This document shows, piece after piece, positions 35,305 to 46,023 of a DNA stretch of 64,000 nucleotides (within the stretch, counting starts at the first letter, position 1; every line of letters starts with the position of its first letter). The notes under the pieces were generated by a model. That model made no database searches. It was not told the origin of the DNA and saw nothing but the letters and a program-made list of their open reading frames with translations. The translations under genes were made by a program, and so were the position numbers. This DNA is from SHWB01 sp050246875 (lineage in GTDB: Bacteria; Pseudomonadota; Alphaproteobacteria; UBA6615): assembly GCA_050246875.1 (NCBI GenBank), contig JBFWVF010000010.1, positions 62,001-126,000 on the forward strand, read 5' to 3'.

Positions 35305-36057
35305 TCAGCGCGCGACGTCGTAACCGTAGCGGCGGACGATCTCCACCGCCGCCGGGGCCTTGAGGAAGGCGAGGAAGTCGCGCGCGGCGGCGTTGCCGGC
35401 GCCGCGGGCGAGCAGGATGGCGTCCTGGCTGATCGGCGCGTGCAGGTCGGCCGGCACGGGCCAGACGCTGCCCCTGCGGCCCTGCTCTGACATCGTCTGG
35501 GACAGCGCGACGAGGCCAAGTTCGGCATTGCCGGTCGCCGCCATCTGGAAGGTCTGGCCGATGTCCTGCCCCATCACGATCCGGCCCTCGACGGCGCTCC
35601 ACAGGCCGAGCTTCTCCAGCGCCGCGCGCGCCGCCGCGCCATAGGGTGCCACGGCGGGATTGGCGATGGCGAGGTGGCGGAACGGTGCCTTCAGCGCCGC
35701 CGGCCCGTCGCCACCGACGCGGGCGGGGTCGGCGCTCCACAGGCCGAGGCGGCCGACGGCATAGGTGAAGACGCTGGCCGGCGCGCCGTGTCCCTCGGCG
35801 GCCAGCCGCGCCGGCCGCTCGGCATCGGCCGACAGGAAGGCGTCGAAGGGCGCGCCCTTGACGATCTGGGCATAGAAGGCGCCCGACGACCCTGTCGAGA
35901 CCTCGACGGTGTGGCCGCTGGTAGCGGCGAAGGCCGCGACGATCTCCCTCGCCGGTGCGGTGAAGTTGGCGGCGACGGCGATGGTCGCCGTTTCGGCACG
36001 GGCGGTCGCGGACAGCAGCAGGGCGGCAAGGAGGGCCAGCAGGCGCGGGGAGAGCAT
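35305..36057 (-). CDS. modA: periplasmic molybdate-binding protein ModA
   Basis: 250 residues with a signal peptide cut near ATARA|E. Mature protein has the ModA pattern VAANFTAPAREIV, VSTGSSGAFYAQI (oxyanion-binding Ser) and VMGQDIGQTFQMAATGNAELG. ATGs at 36078 and 36111 are alternatives, but 36057 gives the cleanest signal peptide. Start of modABC. Confidence 0.93.
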   Translation of the reverse strand: MLSPRLLALLAALLLSATARAETATIAVAANFTAPAREIVAAFAATSGHTVEVSTGSSGAFYAQIVKGAPFDAFLSADAERPARLAAEGHGAPASVFTYAVGRLGLWSADPARVGGDGPAALKAPFRHLAIANPAVAPYGAAARAALEKLGLWSAVEGRIVMGQDIGQTFQMAATGNAELGLVALSQTMSEQGRRGSVWPVPADLHAPISQDAILLARGAGNAAARDFLAFLKAPAAVEIVRRYGYDVAR

Positions 36058-36091
36058 GGCGGGGCTCGATATGTTCATTCGTGCCGGTCGT

Positions 36092-36115
36092 CGAAATATC
36101 CTTTCAGACATATCG
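36092..36115 (-). promoter_or_regulatory. candidate ModE box upstream of modA
   Basis: Imperfect inverted repeat, arms CGAAATATC and GACATATCG (7 of 9 positions pair) separated by six bases. The ATAT-CG ends resemble Mo-boxes bound by ModE in alphaproteobacteria. It lies 35 bases before modA and not far from the ModE-like gene. Confidence 0.35.
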
Positions 36116-36161
36116 CCTCGTCAAGAGGCCGGCTTGCGGCGGCGGGAGCGCCCTGCGCGGG

Positions 36162-36527
36162 TCAGTCGTGCGGGGCCAGCCTGTCGCGGAGTGCCGCCAT
36201 GTCGGCCTCGACGGCGTTGGCGGTCGCCTGCTCCATGTGGCGGAAGCGGGCCAGCACCTCCTCGCCCAGCGCCGTCAGGCCGGCATGCCCGCCGCCGCCG
36301 GCGCCGCCGCGGGCGGTTTCGACCAGCGGCGTGCGGAAGCAGGCGTTCATCGTGTCGACGAGGAGCCAGGCCCGGCGGTAGCTCATGCCCATACGGCGCC
36401 CGGCGGCGGCAATGGAGCCGGTGGCCTTGATGCCGTCGAGCAGGTCGGCCTTGCCGGGGCCGATCGCCACATCGGGGCCGAGGACGATGCGCAGCCTTGC
36501 GCCGAGGGTGCGGTTGCCGACACGCAT
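36162..36527 (-). CDS. ModE-like regulator, HTH domain only
   Basis: 121 residues matching the N-terminal winged-helix of ModE ([24 protein letters not shown] helix, then [19 protein letters not shown] as the recognition helix). The molybdate-sensing MOP domains of full ModE (about 260 residues) are missing, so it may respond to molybdate only through a partner, or act constitutively. It ends about 100 bases from modA and is divergent from trpB. Confidence 0.82.
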   Translation of the reverse strand: MRVGNRTLGARLRIVLGPDVAIGPGKADLLDGIKATGSIAAAGRRMGMSYRRAWLLVDTMNACFRTPLVETARGGAGGGGHAGLTALGEEVLARFRHMEQATANAVEADMAALRDRLAPHD

Positions 36528-36582
36528 GGTGGGAGCAAAGCACGTTGGCCGCGCCGTCGCCATCGGGTACAAGGCCGGCGCT

Positions 36583-37802
<1,220 letters not shown>

Positions 37803-37806
<4 letters not shown>

Positions 37807-38639
37807 GCCGCATCGCGCGCCGTTTCGCCGCCCTGCGCGCCGAGGGCCGCGCCGCCTTCGTGCCGTTCGTCATGGCCGCCGATCCCGACCTCGCCACCAG
37901 CGAGGCGATCCTCGCGGGCCTGCCGGCGGCGGGCGCCGACCTGATCGAACTCGGCGTCATGTTCTCCGACCCGATGGCCGACGGCCCGGCGATCCAGGCC
38001 GCCGGCCTGCGCGCCCGCGCCGGCGGCGCCTCGGTGCGCAACACGCTGGCGATGGTGCGCCGTTTCCGCGCGGCCGACGCCGACACGCCGATCATCCTGA
38101 TGGGCTACTACAACCCCATCTACATCTACGGCGCCGCCGCCTTCGCCAGGGACGCGGCGGCGGCCGGCGTCGACGGCCTCATCGTCGTCGACCTGCCGCC
38201 CGAGGAGGACGCCGAACTGGCGCCCTTCGCGCGCGACGCCGGCCTCGATCTGGTGCGGCTGGCGACGCCGACGACCGACGACGCGCGGCTGCCCGTCGTG
38301 CTCGGCGGTGCCTCGGGCTTCGTCTACTACGTCGCCATCGCCGGCATCACCGGCACCCGCTCGGCCTCGGCCGACGCCATTACGGCGGCGGTCACGCGCC
38401 TCAAGCGCCACACGAAGCTGCCGGTCGCCGTCGGCTTCGGCATCCGCACGGCGGCGCAGGCCGAGGCCGTCGCCGAAGTCGCCGATGCCGCCGTGGTGGG
38501 CTCGTCGCTGGTCCAGAAGCTCGCCGACACGCTCGGCGACGACGGCCGGGCCAGCGTGCGCACGGTGCCGGAGGTACTGGCCTTCGCGCGCGACCTCGCC
38601 GCCGGTGTGCGGCGCGCCCGGCGGGGCAAGGCGGCATGA
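37803..38639 (+). CDS. trpA: tryptophan synthase alpha subunit
   Basis: 278 residues; catalytic Glu49 and Asp60 fall at the standard positions in [16 protein letters not shown]. It cleaves indole-glycerol phosphate and passes indole to TrpB. GTG start overlaps the trpB stop (GTGA). Confidence 0.97.
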
Positions 38640-39556
38640 GCTGGCTGACCAACTTCGTGCGCCCGAAGATCCGGGCGCTGGTCGGCAAGGCCGACATGCC
38701 GGACAATCTGTGGATCAAGTGTCCGGCCTGCGAGCAGATGCTGTTCCACCGCGAACTTGCCGTGAACCTGCAGGTCTGCAACCACTGCGGCCATCATATG
38801 CGGATGGGCGCGGCGGCCCGCCTCGCCATGCTGCTCGACGCCGACAGTGAGACGCGCCTCGACCTGCCGGTGACGCAGCCCGACCCGCTGCGCTTCCGAG
38901 ATACCAAGCGTTACGCCGACCGCCTGCGCGACGCCCAGACGAAGACGGGCGAGCCGGAAGCGACGCTGGTCGCGCGCGGCACCATCGGCGGCCACAAGGT
39001 CGTCGTCGCGGTGCTCGACTTCGCCTTCATGGGGGGCTCGATGGGGCTCGCCGTCGGCGAGGCGCTGCTCGCCGCCGCCGACGCGGCGGTGGCGGACCGC
39101 GCGGCGCTGATCGCCGTCACTTCTTCGGGCGGCGCGCGCATGCAGGAAGGCATCCTGTCGCTGGTCCAGATGCCGCGCACGGTGATCGCGGTCGAGCAGG
39201 TGCGCGAGGCCGGGCTACCCTACATCGTCGTGCTGACCGACCCGACCACCGGCGGCGTGACCGCGTCCTTCGCCATGGTCGGCGACGTGCACGTGGCCGA
39301 GCCTGGGGCGACCGTCGGCTTCGCCGGGCGGCGCGTCATCCAGGACACCATCCGCGAGGAACTGCCGGCCGACTTCCAGCGCGCCGAGACGATGCTGGAG
39401 CACGGCATGATCGACATGGTCGTGCCGCGCGCCGGCCTGCGCGACGCGCTGGCGCGCCTGATCGGCCTGCTGCTGGCGCCGCATCCGCCGGCGCCGGTCG
39501 TCAGCCTGTCCGCCGCGGGTCGGGGAGCCGGCCATCGCGCCGGGGCCGATGCCTGA
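38636..39556 (+). CDS. accD: acetyl-CoA carboxylase carboxyltransferase subunit beta
   Basis: 306 residues. N-terminal zinc ribbon with Cys29, Cys32, Cys48 and Cys51, then the carboxyltransferase domain with [10 protein letters not shown] and [13 protein letters not shown]. It transfers carboxyl from biotin to acetyl-CoA for fatty-acid synthesis. Overlaps trpA (ATGA) and folC (8 bases), the conserved alphaproteobacterial arrangement. Confidence 0.97.
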   Translation: MSWLTNFVRPKIRALVGKADMPDNLWIKCPACEQMLFHRELAVNLQVCNHCGHHMRMGAAARLAMLLDADSETRLDLPVTQPDPLRFRDTKRYADRLRDAQTKTGEPEATLVARGTIGGHKVVVAVLDFAFMGGSMGLAVGEALLAAADAAVADRAALIAVTSSGGARMQEGILSLVQMPRTVIAVEQVREAGLPYIVVLTDPTTGGVTASFAMVGDVHVAEPGATVGFAGRRVIQDTIREELPADFQRAETMLEHGMIDMVVPRAGLRDALARLIGLLLAPHPPAPVVSLSAAGRGAGHRAGADA

Positions 39557-40865
39557 CGGCACGCCGTCCGCCTCGACGGCGGCGGTGCTCGAACGCCTGA
39601 CGCGGCTTCATCCGAAGCTCATCGACCTGTCGCTCGGCCGCATCGAGCGGTTGCTCGCCCGCCTCGACCATCCCGAGCGCGACCTCGCCCCCGTCGTCCA
39701 CATCGCCGGCACCAACGGCAAGGGCTCGGTCGCGGCCTTCCTGCGGGCGATGGCGGAGGCCGCTGGCCTGCGCGTCCATGTCTACACCTCGCCGCACCTC
39801 GTGCGCTTCAACGAGCGCATCCACGTCGCCGGGCGCATCATCGAGGACGCGCCGCTGGTGGCGCTGCTGGAGGAGGTCGAGCGCGCCAACGGCGGCGAAC
39901 CGATCACCTTCTTCGAGGCGACGACGGCGGCGGCCTTCCTCGCCTTCGCCCGCGCGCCGGCCGATCTCGTCATCCTCGAGACCGGCCTCGGCGGCCGCCT
40001 CGACGCGACCAACGTGATCGCGCGGCCGGCGGCGACGGCGATCACGCCGGTCTCGCTCGACCACCAGAGCTTCCTTGGTCCCGACATCGCCTCGATCGCG
40101 GGCGAGAAGGCGGCGATCCAGAAGGAGGGCGTCCTCGCCGTCGTCGGCCCGCAGGTGCCCGAGGCCGCGGCCGTGATCGACGAAGCGGCGAGGGCGGCCG
40201 GCGCCGCGCCGTGGCGCCACGGCCGCGAATGGAGCGTCGCGCCCGACGGCGCCGGCATCGTCTACCGCTCGCCGCTGGGCGAACGACGTCTGCCGCGCCC
40301 GGCGCTGGTTGGCCGGCACCAGATCGACAATGCCGGCACGGCGGTCGCCGTCGCCGAGCGGCTGGCCGCGCCGGTCATCCCCGCCGCCGCCATCGCCGCC
40401 GGCCTGGCGCGGGCGGAATGGCCGGCCCGGTTGCAGCGCCTCAACGGCCGGCTGGCCGCGCTGCTGCCGGACGGCTGGGAACTGTGGCTCGACGGCGGTC
40501 ACAACCCCGCCGCCGGCACCGTGCTGGCCGAACAGGCCGAGGCCTGGATGCGCCACGACGGGCGGCCGCTGCACCTCGTCTACGGCATGCTCAACACCAA
40601 GGATCCCGCCGGCTTCCTCGCGCCTCTGTCGCGCATCGCGGTGACGCTCGCCGGCGTCGCGGTGCCCGGCGAACCGGCGTCGATGAGCGCCATCGAGGCC
40701 GCGACCGCCGCCGCTGCCGTCGGCATCGTGCGCGCGGCGCCGGCCGCCGGCATCGCCGCCGCGCTCGCTGCCCTGCCGCGCGGCCATGCGGGCGCGGGTC
40801 CGGCGCGCGTGCTCGTCTGCGGTTCGCTCTACCTCGCCGGCCACGTGCTGGCGGAGGACGCCTAG
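39549..40865 (+). CDS. folC: folylpolyglutamate/dihydrofolate synthase
   Basis: 438 residues of the Mur-ligase fold: P-loop VVHIAGTNGKGSVAAFLRAM, ETGLGGRLDATNVI and DGGHNPAAG. It adds glutamates to folates and makes dihydrofolate. Its start overlaps accD by eight bases. Confidence 0.96.
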   Translation: MPDGTPSASTAAVLERLTRLHPKLIDLSLGRIERLLARLDHPERDLAPVVHIAGTNGKGSVAAFLRAMAEAAGLRVHVYTSPHLVRFNERIHVAGRIIEDAPLVALLEEVERANGGEPITFFEATTAAAFLAFARAPADLVILETGLGGRLDATNVIARPAATAITPVSLDHQSFLGPDIASIAGEKAAIQKEGVLAVVGPQVPEAAAVIDEAARAAGAAPWRHGREWSVAPDGAGIVYRSPLGERRLPRPALVGRHQIDNAGTAVAVAERLAAPVIPAAAIAAGLARAEWPARLQRLNGRLAALLPDGWELWLDGGHNPAAGTVLAEQAEAWMRHDGRPLHLVYGMLNTKDPAGFLAPLSRIAVTLAGVAVPGEPASMSAIEAATAAAAVGIVRAAPAAGIAAALAALPRGHAGAGPARVLVCGSLYLAGHVLAEDA

Positions 40866-40945
40866 CGGCGTCCTGCCGCGCCTGGCGCGGTTGCGCGACG
40901 GCGACGGCACGGCTCAGGATGGACGGCGATCGCAAGGAGGCTTCC

Positions 40946-42040
40946 GTGGCGCAGGCGAGGACACCCGAGGTGCCGCTGCCGACGCCGGGCGACCGGGTGC
41001 CCAACCTGTTCCTGCCCGACCAGCGCGGCGTGGTCATCAGCCTCGCCGACAAGTCGCGCGGCGGGCCGATCTTCATGCTCTTCTATCCGACGCGTGGCGA
41101 CCTCGCGGCGGCGGCGGAGATGCAGGCGCTGGGGCGCGTCGCCGAGGAGCTGATCGCGGCAGGCGCGCACGTCTTCACCGTCGGCGGCGACAGCGAGGCC
41201 GACACGGTAGCCTTCGCGCTGCGCAGCGGCATCGGCGCCGCGGTCCACGCCTGCGCCGACCCCGAGGGACGCGCGGCCGCCCATTGCGGTCTCACCGGGC
41301 GGCTTGCCGGCCTCATGCTCGACGCCAACCAGCGGATCACGGAAGTGCTGCTGCCGCGCGACGGGCCGATCGTCGCGCGCGCGGCCGAGCGCGTGCGCGC
41401 CTGGCAGCGCCCGCAAGCCTTCGCCGCGCCGATGCATCCACCGCTGTTGATCATCCCCGATGCGCTGGAGCCGGAATTCTGCCGCTACCTGATCGAGCAG
41501 TACGAGGTGCGCGGTAACGAGGCCACGGGCACGCAGCGCACCGTCGACGGCCGCATGATCCAGGACATGTCGGGCGAGACCAAGCGACGGCGCGATCACT
41601 ACGTCGTCGACGCCGACCTGATGGAGGCCATCGCGACGCGCATCGGCCGGCGCGTGCTGCCGGAGATCCGCCGCGCCTTCCACTGCGATGCCTCGCAGGT
41701 CGAGGAATTCAAGATCGTCTGCTACGACGCCGACACCGGCGGCTGGTTCCTGCCGCACCGCGACAACACCACGCCCGGCACGGCGCATCGCCGCTTCGCC
41801 ATGACGCTCAACCTCAATACCGGCGAGTACGACGGCGGCGAACTGTGGTTTCCCGAATACGGCGGCGCCACTTACGCGCCGGCCGCGGGCACGGCGGTGG
41901 TGTTTTCCTGCGCCCTGCTGCACGAGGCGAAGGCGGTGACGCGCGGCCGCCGCTTCGTGCTGCTGTCGTTCTTCTTCGACGAGGCGGGCCGCCGCCTGCG
42001 CGAACGCATCCAGCAGCAGATCGCCGCGTCGCGGCGGTGA
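40946..42040 (+). CDS. thioredoxin-fold / 2OG-Fe(II) oxygenase fusion
   Basis: 364 residues. Part one (about 1-155) has a peroxiredoxin-like thioredoxin fold (GDRVPNLFLPDQRG, MLFYPTRGDL) but Thr stands where the peroxidatic Cys would be; Cys103 and Cys114 remain. Part two (about 165-350) is a prolyl-4-hydroxylase-type oxygenase with His271-x-Asp273, distal His326 and Arg336 for 2-oxoglutarate. GTG 40946, five bases after AAGGAGG, is chosen over ATG 40919. The first domain may bind a protein partner for hydroxylation. Substrate unknown. Confidence 0.82.
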   Translation: MAQARTPEVPLPTPGDRVPNLFLPDQRGVVISLADKSRGGPIFMLFYPTRGDLAAAAEMQALGRVAEELIAAGAHVFTVGGDSEADTVAFALRSGIGAAVHACADPEGRAAAHCGLTGRLAGLMLDANQRITEVLLPRDGPIVARAAERVRAWQRPQAFAAPMHPPLLIIPDALEPEFCRYLIEQYEVRGNEATGTQRTVDGRMIQDMSGETKRRRDHYVVDADLMEAIATRIGRRVLPEIRRAFHCDASQVEEFKIVCYDADTGGWFLPHRDNTTPGTAHRRFAMTLNLNTGEYDGGELWFPEYGGATYAPAAGTAVVFSCALLHEAKAVTRGRRFVLLSFFFDEAGRRLRERIQQQIAASRR

Positions 42041-42070
42041 TTGTCCCGGAAGCCGGGGGAAGCGAGGCGG

Positions 42071-42142
42071 CCTCGTCCTTCGACAGGCTCAGGACGAGGA
42101 GCCAAACCTGCCATCCTCATGCCGAGCCTGTCGAAGCATGAG
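42071..42142. repeat. inverted pair of TTCGACAGGCTC repeats
   Basis: Copy A (42071-42099, CCTCGTCCTTCGACAGGCTC...) and copy B (42114-42142) are near reverse complements. Each has its own short palindromic ends (CCTCGTCC/GGACGAGG; CCTCATGC/GCATGAGG). This is the dispersed intergenic repeat type common in alphaproteobacterial genomes. It lies between converging genes and could act as a two-way terminator hairpin. Confidence 0.75.
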
Positions 42143-42159
42143 GCGCCGCAAGCGCCTGC

Positions 42160-42486
42160 CTAGAGAACCGACTCGATCCAGTCGACGAGCTGCTTGCGCG
42201 GCAGGGAGCCGACCTTCATCGACGCCACCTGGCCGTCCTTGAACAGCAGCAGCGTCGGGATGCCTCGCACGCCGTACTTGTTCGGCGTCATCGGATTGTC
42301 GTCGATGTTGAGCTTGGCCACGGTCAGCTTGCCTGCCTTGTCCTTGGCCACCTCTTCCAGCGTCGGCGCGATCTGCCGGCACGGCCCACACCACTCGGCC
42401 CAGAAATCGACGAGCACGGGCTGCGACGACTTGAGGACGTCGGCCTCGAACGAGGCATCGGTGATGGCGACGGTGTTCTCGGACAT
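42160..42486 (-). CDS. trxA: thioredoxin
   Basis: 108 residues with the WCGPC active site at 32-36 and cis-Pro in RGIPTLLLF. General cytoplasmic disulfide reductase. It follows addA on the same strand, as in other alphaproteobacteria. Confidence 0.97.
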   Translation of the reverse strand: MSENTVAITDASFEADVLKSSQPVLVDFWAEWCGPCRQIAPTLEEVAKDKAGKLTVAKLNIDDNPMTPNKYGVRGIPTLLLFKDGQVASMKVGSLPRKQLVDWIESVL

Positions 42487-42543
42487 GGCGCGATCCTTCG
42501 GCTGGCGGGCGGACTGCGAATCTAGGAACCGCCCCGGACCGGG

Positions 42544-45500
42544 TCAAGGCGACGGCGGCGACGCCGGCCCGGCGGCGGGGGCGTGCGCGTCGAGCAGCGA
42601 CTCGGGCAGGCGCTGCACCGCCGGCGCGTCGGTCCAGACGAGCCAGCACTCGACCGGGCGGTCGGGCCAGATGCCGGCGATGAGGGCGCGGTAGGCCGCC
42701 ATCTGGGCGAGCCAGGCGCGCGGTGTGGCGGCCGGGTCGGCCGGCGGCGCGCGTCCGGTCTTGAAGTCGGCGACGAGGATGCGGTCGTCGAGCACGGCGA
42801 GGCGGTCGATGCGGCCGGCGACGGTGCGCGGCGGCGCGCCCGGCGGCCCGGCGACGAGGCCGGCGACGGGCGCCTCGGCGAGGCTGGCCTCGCCCCACAG
42901 CGGCGCGGTCGCGGGATCGTCGAGGACGGCCAGCACGCTGGCCGCGGCCGCCCGCGCCGCCACGGCGTCGAGCCCGTGGTCGGGCCGCGCCGCCAGTCGC
43001 GCGGCGGCGTCGGCGCGGCGCTCGCGCGGCAAGGCGGCGAGAAGCTGGAGGGCGCGATGGACGAAACGCCCGCGCGCGAAGGCGGTCGCGTCCTCGCCGG
43101 CGGCGGGCGAGCGCACCGGCGGCTCGCCCTCGACGGCGCGCGACGGCGTCAGCGGCCGCGTCGGCTCGGGCTCCGGCGGTGGCGGCCGGCCGAACCAGTC
43201 CGGCACGGCGACGGCGTCGGCAACGACCTGCGCCGGCTCCGCCTCGGGCGCCGCGTCCTGCCTGTCGGCCATGCGCAGCACGGTCGCGTCCTCGACACCG
43301 TTGGCGGCGAGGAACGGGTCCTGTGCCGCCGTCGCGCGGCCGTCGAGGCCGCCGCGCACGAGGGCGTGCCAGCATCCGGCGGCAGGCTCGCGCCGGTTGA
43401 CCCAGCCGCAGACCAGCAGGCGGTCGGCGGCGCGCGTCAGGGCGACGTAGAGCAGGCGCCGATATTCCTCGTCGCGCGCCGCCTCGGCATCCTCGCGGGC
43501 GGCGGCGGCGACGCTGTCGTCGGCATTCTTCGACGGCGACCACAGCACCACGCGGGCGTTGCCCGGCCACAGCAGGCGGTCGCTTCCACGCGGCACCTGT
43601 GTCGTGTCCGGCAGGATGACGAGCGGCGCCTCGAGTCCCTTTGCGCCATGCACCGTCATCACCCGCACGGCGTCGCTGGCCTGGTCGAGGTCGCGCTTGA
43701 CCTCGGGGCTGGCGGTCGCGACCCAGTGCAGGAAGCCTTCGAGCGACGGCACGTTGGAGCGCTCGTAAGCCAGGGCGAGGGCGAGGAATTCGTCGACGGG
43801 ATCGGCGGCGTCGCGTCCGAGCCGCGCCAGCAGGCGGTCGCGGCCGCCGCCGTCGACCAGCACCTCGCTGTAAAGCTCGTAGGGCCGCACAAGGTCGGCG
43901 CGCGCCAGCAGGCTGGCGAGCCGGGCATGGGCGGCGGCGAAGGCGGGATCGTCGCCGGCCAGCGCGGCGAGGGACTGCCACAGCGTGCCCGGCCGGCCGT
44001 GTGCCAGCGTGAAGAGCTGCGTCTCGTCGAGGCCGATCAGCGGGCTCTTCAGCACGCAGGCCAGCGTCAGGTCGTCCTGCGGCAGCAGCAGGAAGCGGCC
44101 CAGCGCCATCAGGTCCATCACCGCCATCTGCTCGACCAGCCGCATGCGGTCGACGCCCGACACCGGCACGCCCTCGTCCTTCAACGCGCGCACGATCTCT
44201 TCGACCATGGCGTCGCGGCGGCGTACCAGGATGAGGATGTCGCCGGGCCGCAGCGGGCGGTCGCGCGACTCCAGGCGCTCGCCGTCGGCGAACCACTGCG
44301 CGATGCGCCGCGCCAGCAGGCGGGCGAGGCGCGTGCGCGCGCTCTCGCCGCCGATGCGCTCGACCGGCGGTTTCCAGCTCTCGGCCGGCGGCGGACCTTC
44401 CGATTGCAGCACCGGCCACAGTTCGACCGTCCCGGCATGGCCGTCGCGCCGCGCCTGGTGGCGCAGCACGGCGCCCTCGGCGACCACGCCCGTCCGCGCC
44501 GCGTCGGTGGCGAAGACGGCGTCGACCGCGCGCAGCACGGCCGGTGTCGAGCGGAAGGAGATGTCGAGGCCGATGTCGCGCCAGTCGGCGCCGCCATCGG
44601 CCGCGGCCTGCCGGTAGTCGGCGTGTTCGTCGGCATAGGCACGCGGATCGGCGCGCTGGAAGGCGAAGATCGACTGCTTGGCGTCGCCGACGACGAACAG
44701 CGTGCGCGGCGGCGCCGCGTCGTCGTGCGCACCGCCGCCGGCATAGAATTCGCCGGTCAGTGCCCGCACCACCGCCCACTGGTCGGGGTTGGTGTCCTGC
44801 GCCTCGTCGATCAGCACGTGGTCGATGCCGCCGTCGAGCTTGTAGAGCACCCAGGCGGCGCGGTTGGCCTCCAGCAGGCGCGCCGTGGCGGCGATGAGGT
44901 CGTCGTAGTCGAGCGCGGCGATGGCCGCCTTCTTCGCGGCGTAGCGCGCGATGAGGGCCTCGGCGACGAGGACGAGCGCGTGCGTCGCCTGCGCGATGTC
45001 GGCCTTGCGGCAGCGGTCGAGCACGTCGAGCACGCGCCCGGTTTCCGCCGAAAGAGCCGGAATGGCGTCGGCCGCCGCCTTGGTGGCGAGCCGCGCGCGC
45101 GGCGCAAGCTGCTGCGTGAGGAAGACATCGAGCCAGTCGTCGAAGCCCGCCGCACGCGCCGTATCGTCCGCCGCGAGCCATGCCGCCATCTGCGTCGCGC
45201 GCACCTGATCGCCCTTGCCGCCGAGCGTCAGGGTCTTCGCCGCCGCCGTCAGCGCGGCGCGGTCGAAGGCGCCCTCGGCGGTGGCGGCCGCGACGATCGT
45301 GCCCGCGGTCTCGTCGGGACCGATCATCAGGTGGCGGCAGGTCCGCAGGTGGAGCGCCGCAGCGCCGCCCGGTTCGAGCAGCCGGCCGATGCGGCCGCGC
45401 TCGCGCAGCACTTCGCCCAGCAGGTCGGGGAAGTTCATCTCGTGCACGCGCGCGGTGACGAGGGCGAGGGCCGCGGCGAGCGGCCCGCCATCGGCCTCGC

Positions 45501-46023
45501 CGGCCTCGGCGAAGACCTCGGCCTGCGCTTCGCGCAGCAGCTCCTGCGCGTCGTTGTCCTCGACGAGGGCGAAATGCGGCGCCAGCCCCGCCTCGAGCGG
45601 AAAGCGGCGCAGCACCGACTGGCAGAAGGCGTGCAGCGTCAGCAGGCGCAGGCCGCCGGGCGCGTCGAGAACACGGCGGAACAGGCCGCGCGCGCGCTCC
45701 AGCGTGGCGGCATCGGGCGTCGCGCCGAGAAGATCGCCGAGATCGCGGGCGAGGGCGGCCTCGCCCAGCGTCGCCCAGCGGCCGAGACGGGCACGTACGC
45801 GGCCGGCCATCTCGGCGGCGGCGGCGCGGGTGAAGGTGAGGCAGAGCACGCGCGACGGCGGCGTGCCGGCGAGCAGCAGGCGCAGCAGCCGCGCCGTGAG
45901 CACCGTCGTCTTGCCCGATCCGGCCGAGGCATCGACCCAGACGCTGGCGCGCGGATCGGAGGCGCGCTGCTGCGCGGCAGTGGCCTCGGCGATGATGCGG
46001 GCGGCGGTGTCGCGCGCGTTCAC
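42544..46023 (-). CDS. addA: double-strand break repair helicase-nuclease AddA
   Basis: 1159 residues. UvrD-type helicase: Walker A ASAGSGKTT near the N-terminus, LIDEAQDTNPDQW (motif II), FVVGDAKQSIFAFQRADP (motif III), VMTVHGAKGLEAPLVILPDT (motif V) and LLYVALTRAADRLLV (motif VI). The C-terminal nuclease motif is ILVADFKTG. With AddB it processes DNA ends for RecA. GTG start overlaps the addB stop. Confidence 0.95.
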   Translation of the reverse strand: MNARDTAARIIAEATAAQQRASDPRASVWVDASAGSGKTTVLTARLLRLLLAGTPPSRVLCLTFTRAAAAEMAGRVRARLGRWATLGEAALARDLGDLLGATPDAATLERARGLFRRVLDAPGGLRLLTLHAFCQSVLRRFPLEAGLAPHFALVEDNDAQELLREAQAEVFAEAGEADGGPLAAALALVTARVHEMNFPDLLGEVLRERGRIGRLLEPGGAAALHLRTCRHLMIGPDETAGTIVAAATAEGAFDRAALTAAAKTLTLGGKGDQVRATQMAAWLAADDTARAAGFDDWLDVFLTQQLAPRARLATKAAADAIPALSAETGRVLDVLDRCRKADIAQATHALVLVAEALIARYAAKKAAIAALDYDDLIAATARLLEANRAAWVLYKLDGGIDHVLIDEAQDTNPDQWAVVRALTGEFYAGGGAHDDAAPPRTLFVVGDAKQSIFAFQRADPRAYADEHADYRQAAADGGADWRDIGLDISFRSTPAVLRAVDAVFATDAARTGVVAEGAVLRHQARRDGHAGTVELWPVLQSEGPPPAESWKPPVERIGGESARTRLARLLARRIAQWFADGERLESRDRPLRPGDILILVRRRDAMVEEIVRALKDEGVPVSGVDRMRLVEQMAVMDLMALGRFLLLPQDDLTLACVLKSPLIGLDETQLFTLAHGRPGTLWQSLAALAGDDPAFAAAHARLASLLARADLVRPYELYSEVLVDGGGRDRLLARLGRDAADPVDEFLALALAYERSNVPSLEGFLHWVATASPEVKRDLDQASDAVRVMTVHGAKGLEAPLVILPDTTQVPRGSDRLLWPGNARVVLWSPSKNADDSVAAAAREDAEAARDEEYRRLLYVALTRAADRLLVCGWVNRREPAAGCWHALVRGGLDGRATAAQDPFLAANGVEDATVLRMADRQDAAPEAEPAQVVADAVAVPDWFGRPPPPEPEPTRPLTPSRAVEGEPPVRSPAAGEDATAFARGRFVHRALQLLAALPRERRADAAARLAARPDHGLDAVAARAAAASVLAVLDDPATAPLWGEASLAEAPVAGLVAGPPGAPPRTVAGRIDRLAVLDDRILVADFKTGRAPPADPAATPRAWLAQMAAYRALIAGIWPDRPVECWLVWTDAPAVQRLPESLLDAHAPAAGPASPPSP

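Noticed and set aside
33491..35740. Apparent fusion of modB and modC in one long frame
   Set aside because: The upstream part of that frame is out of phase with the real ModB; the two genes overlap by ATGA in different frames.
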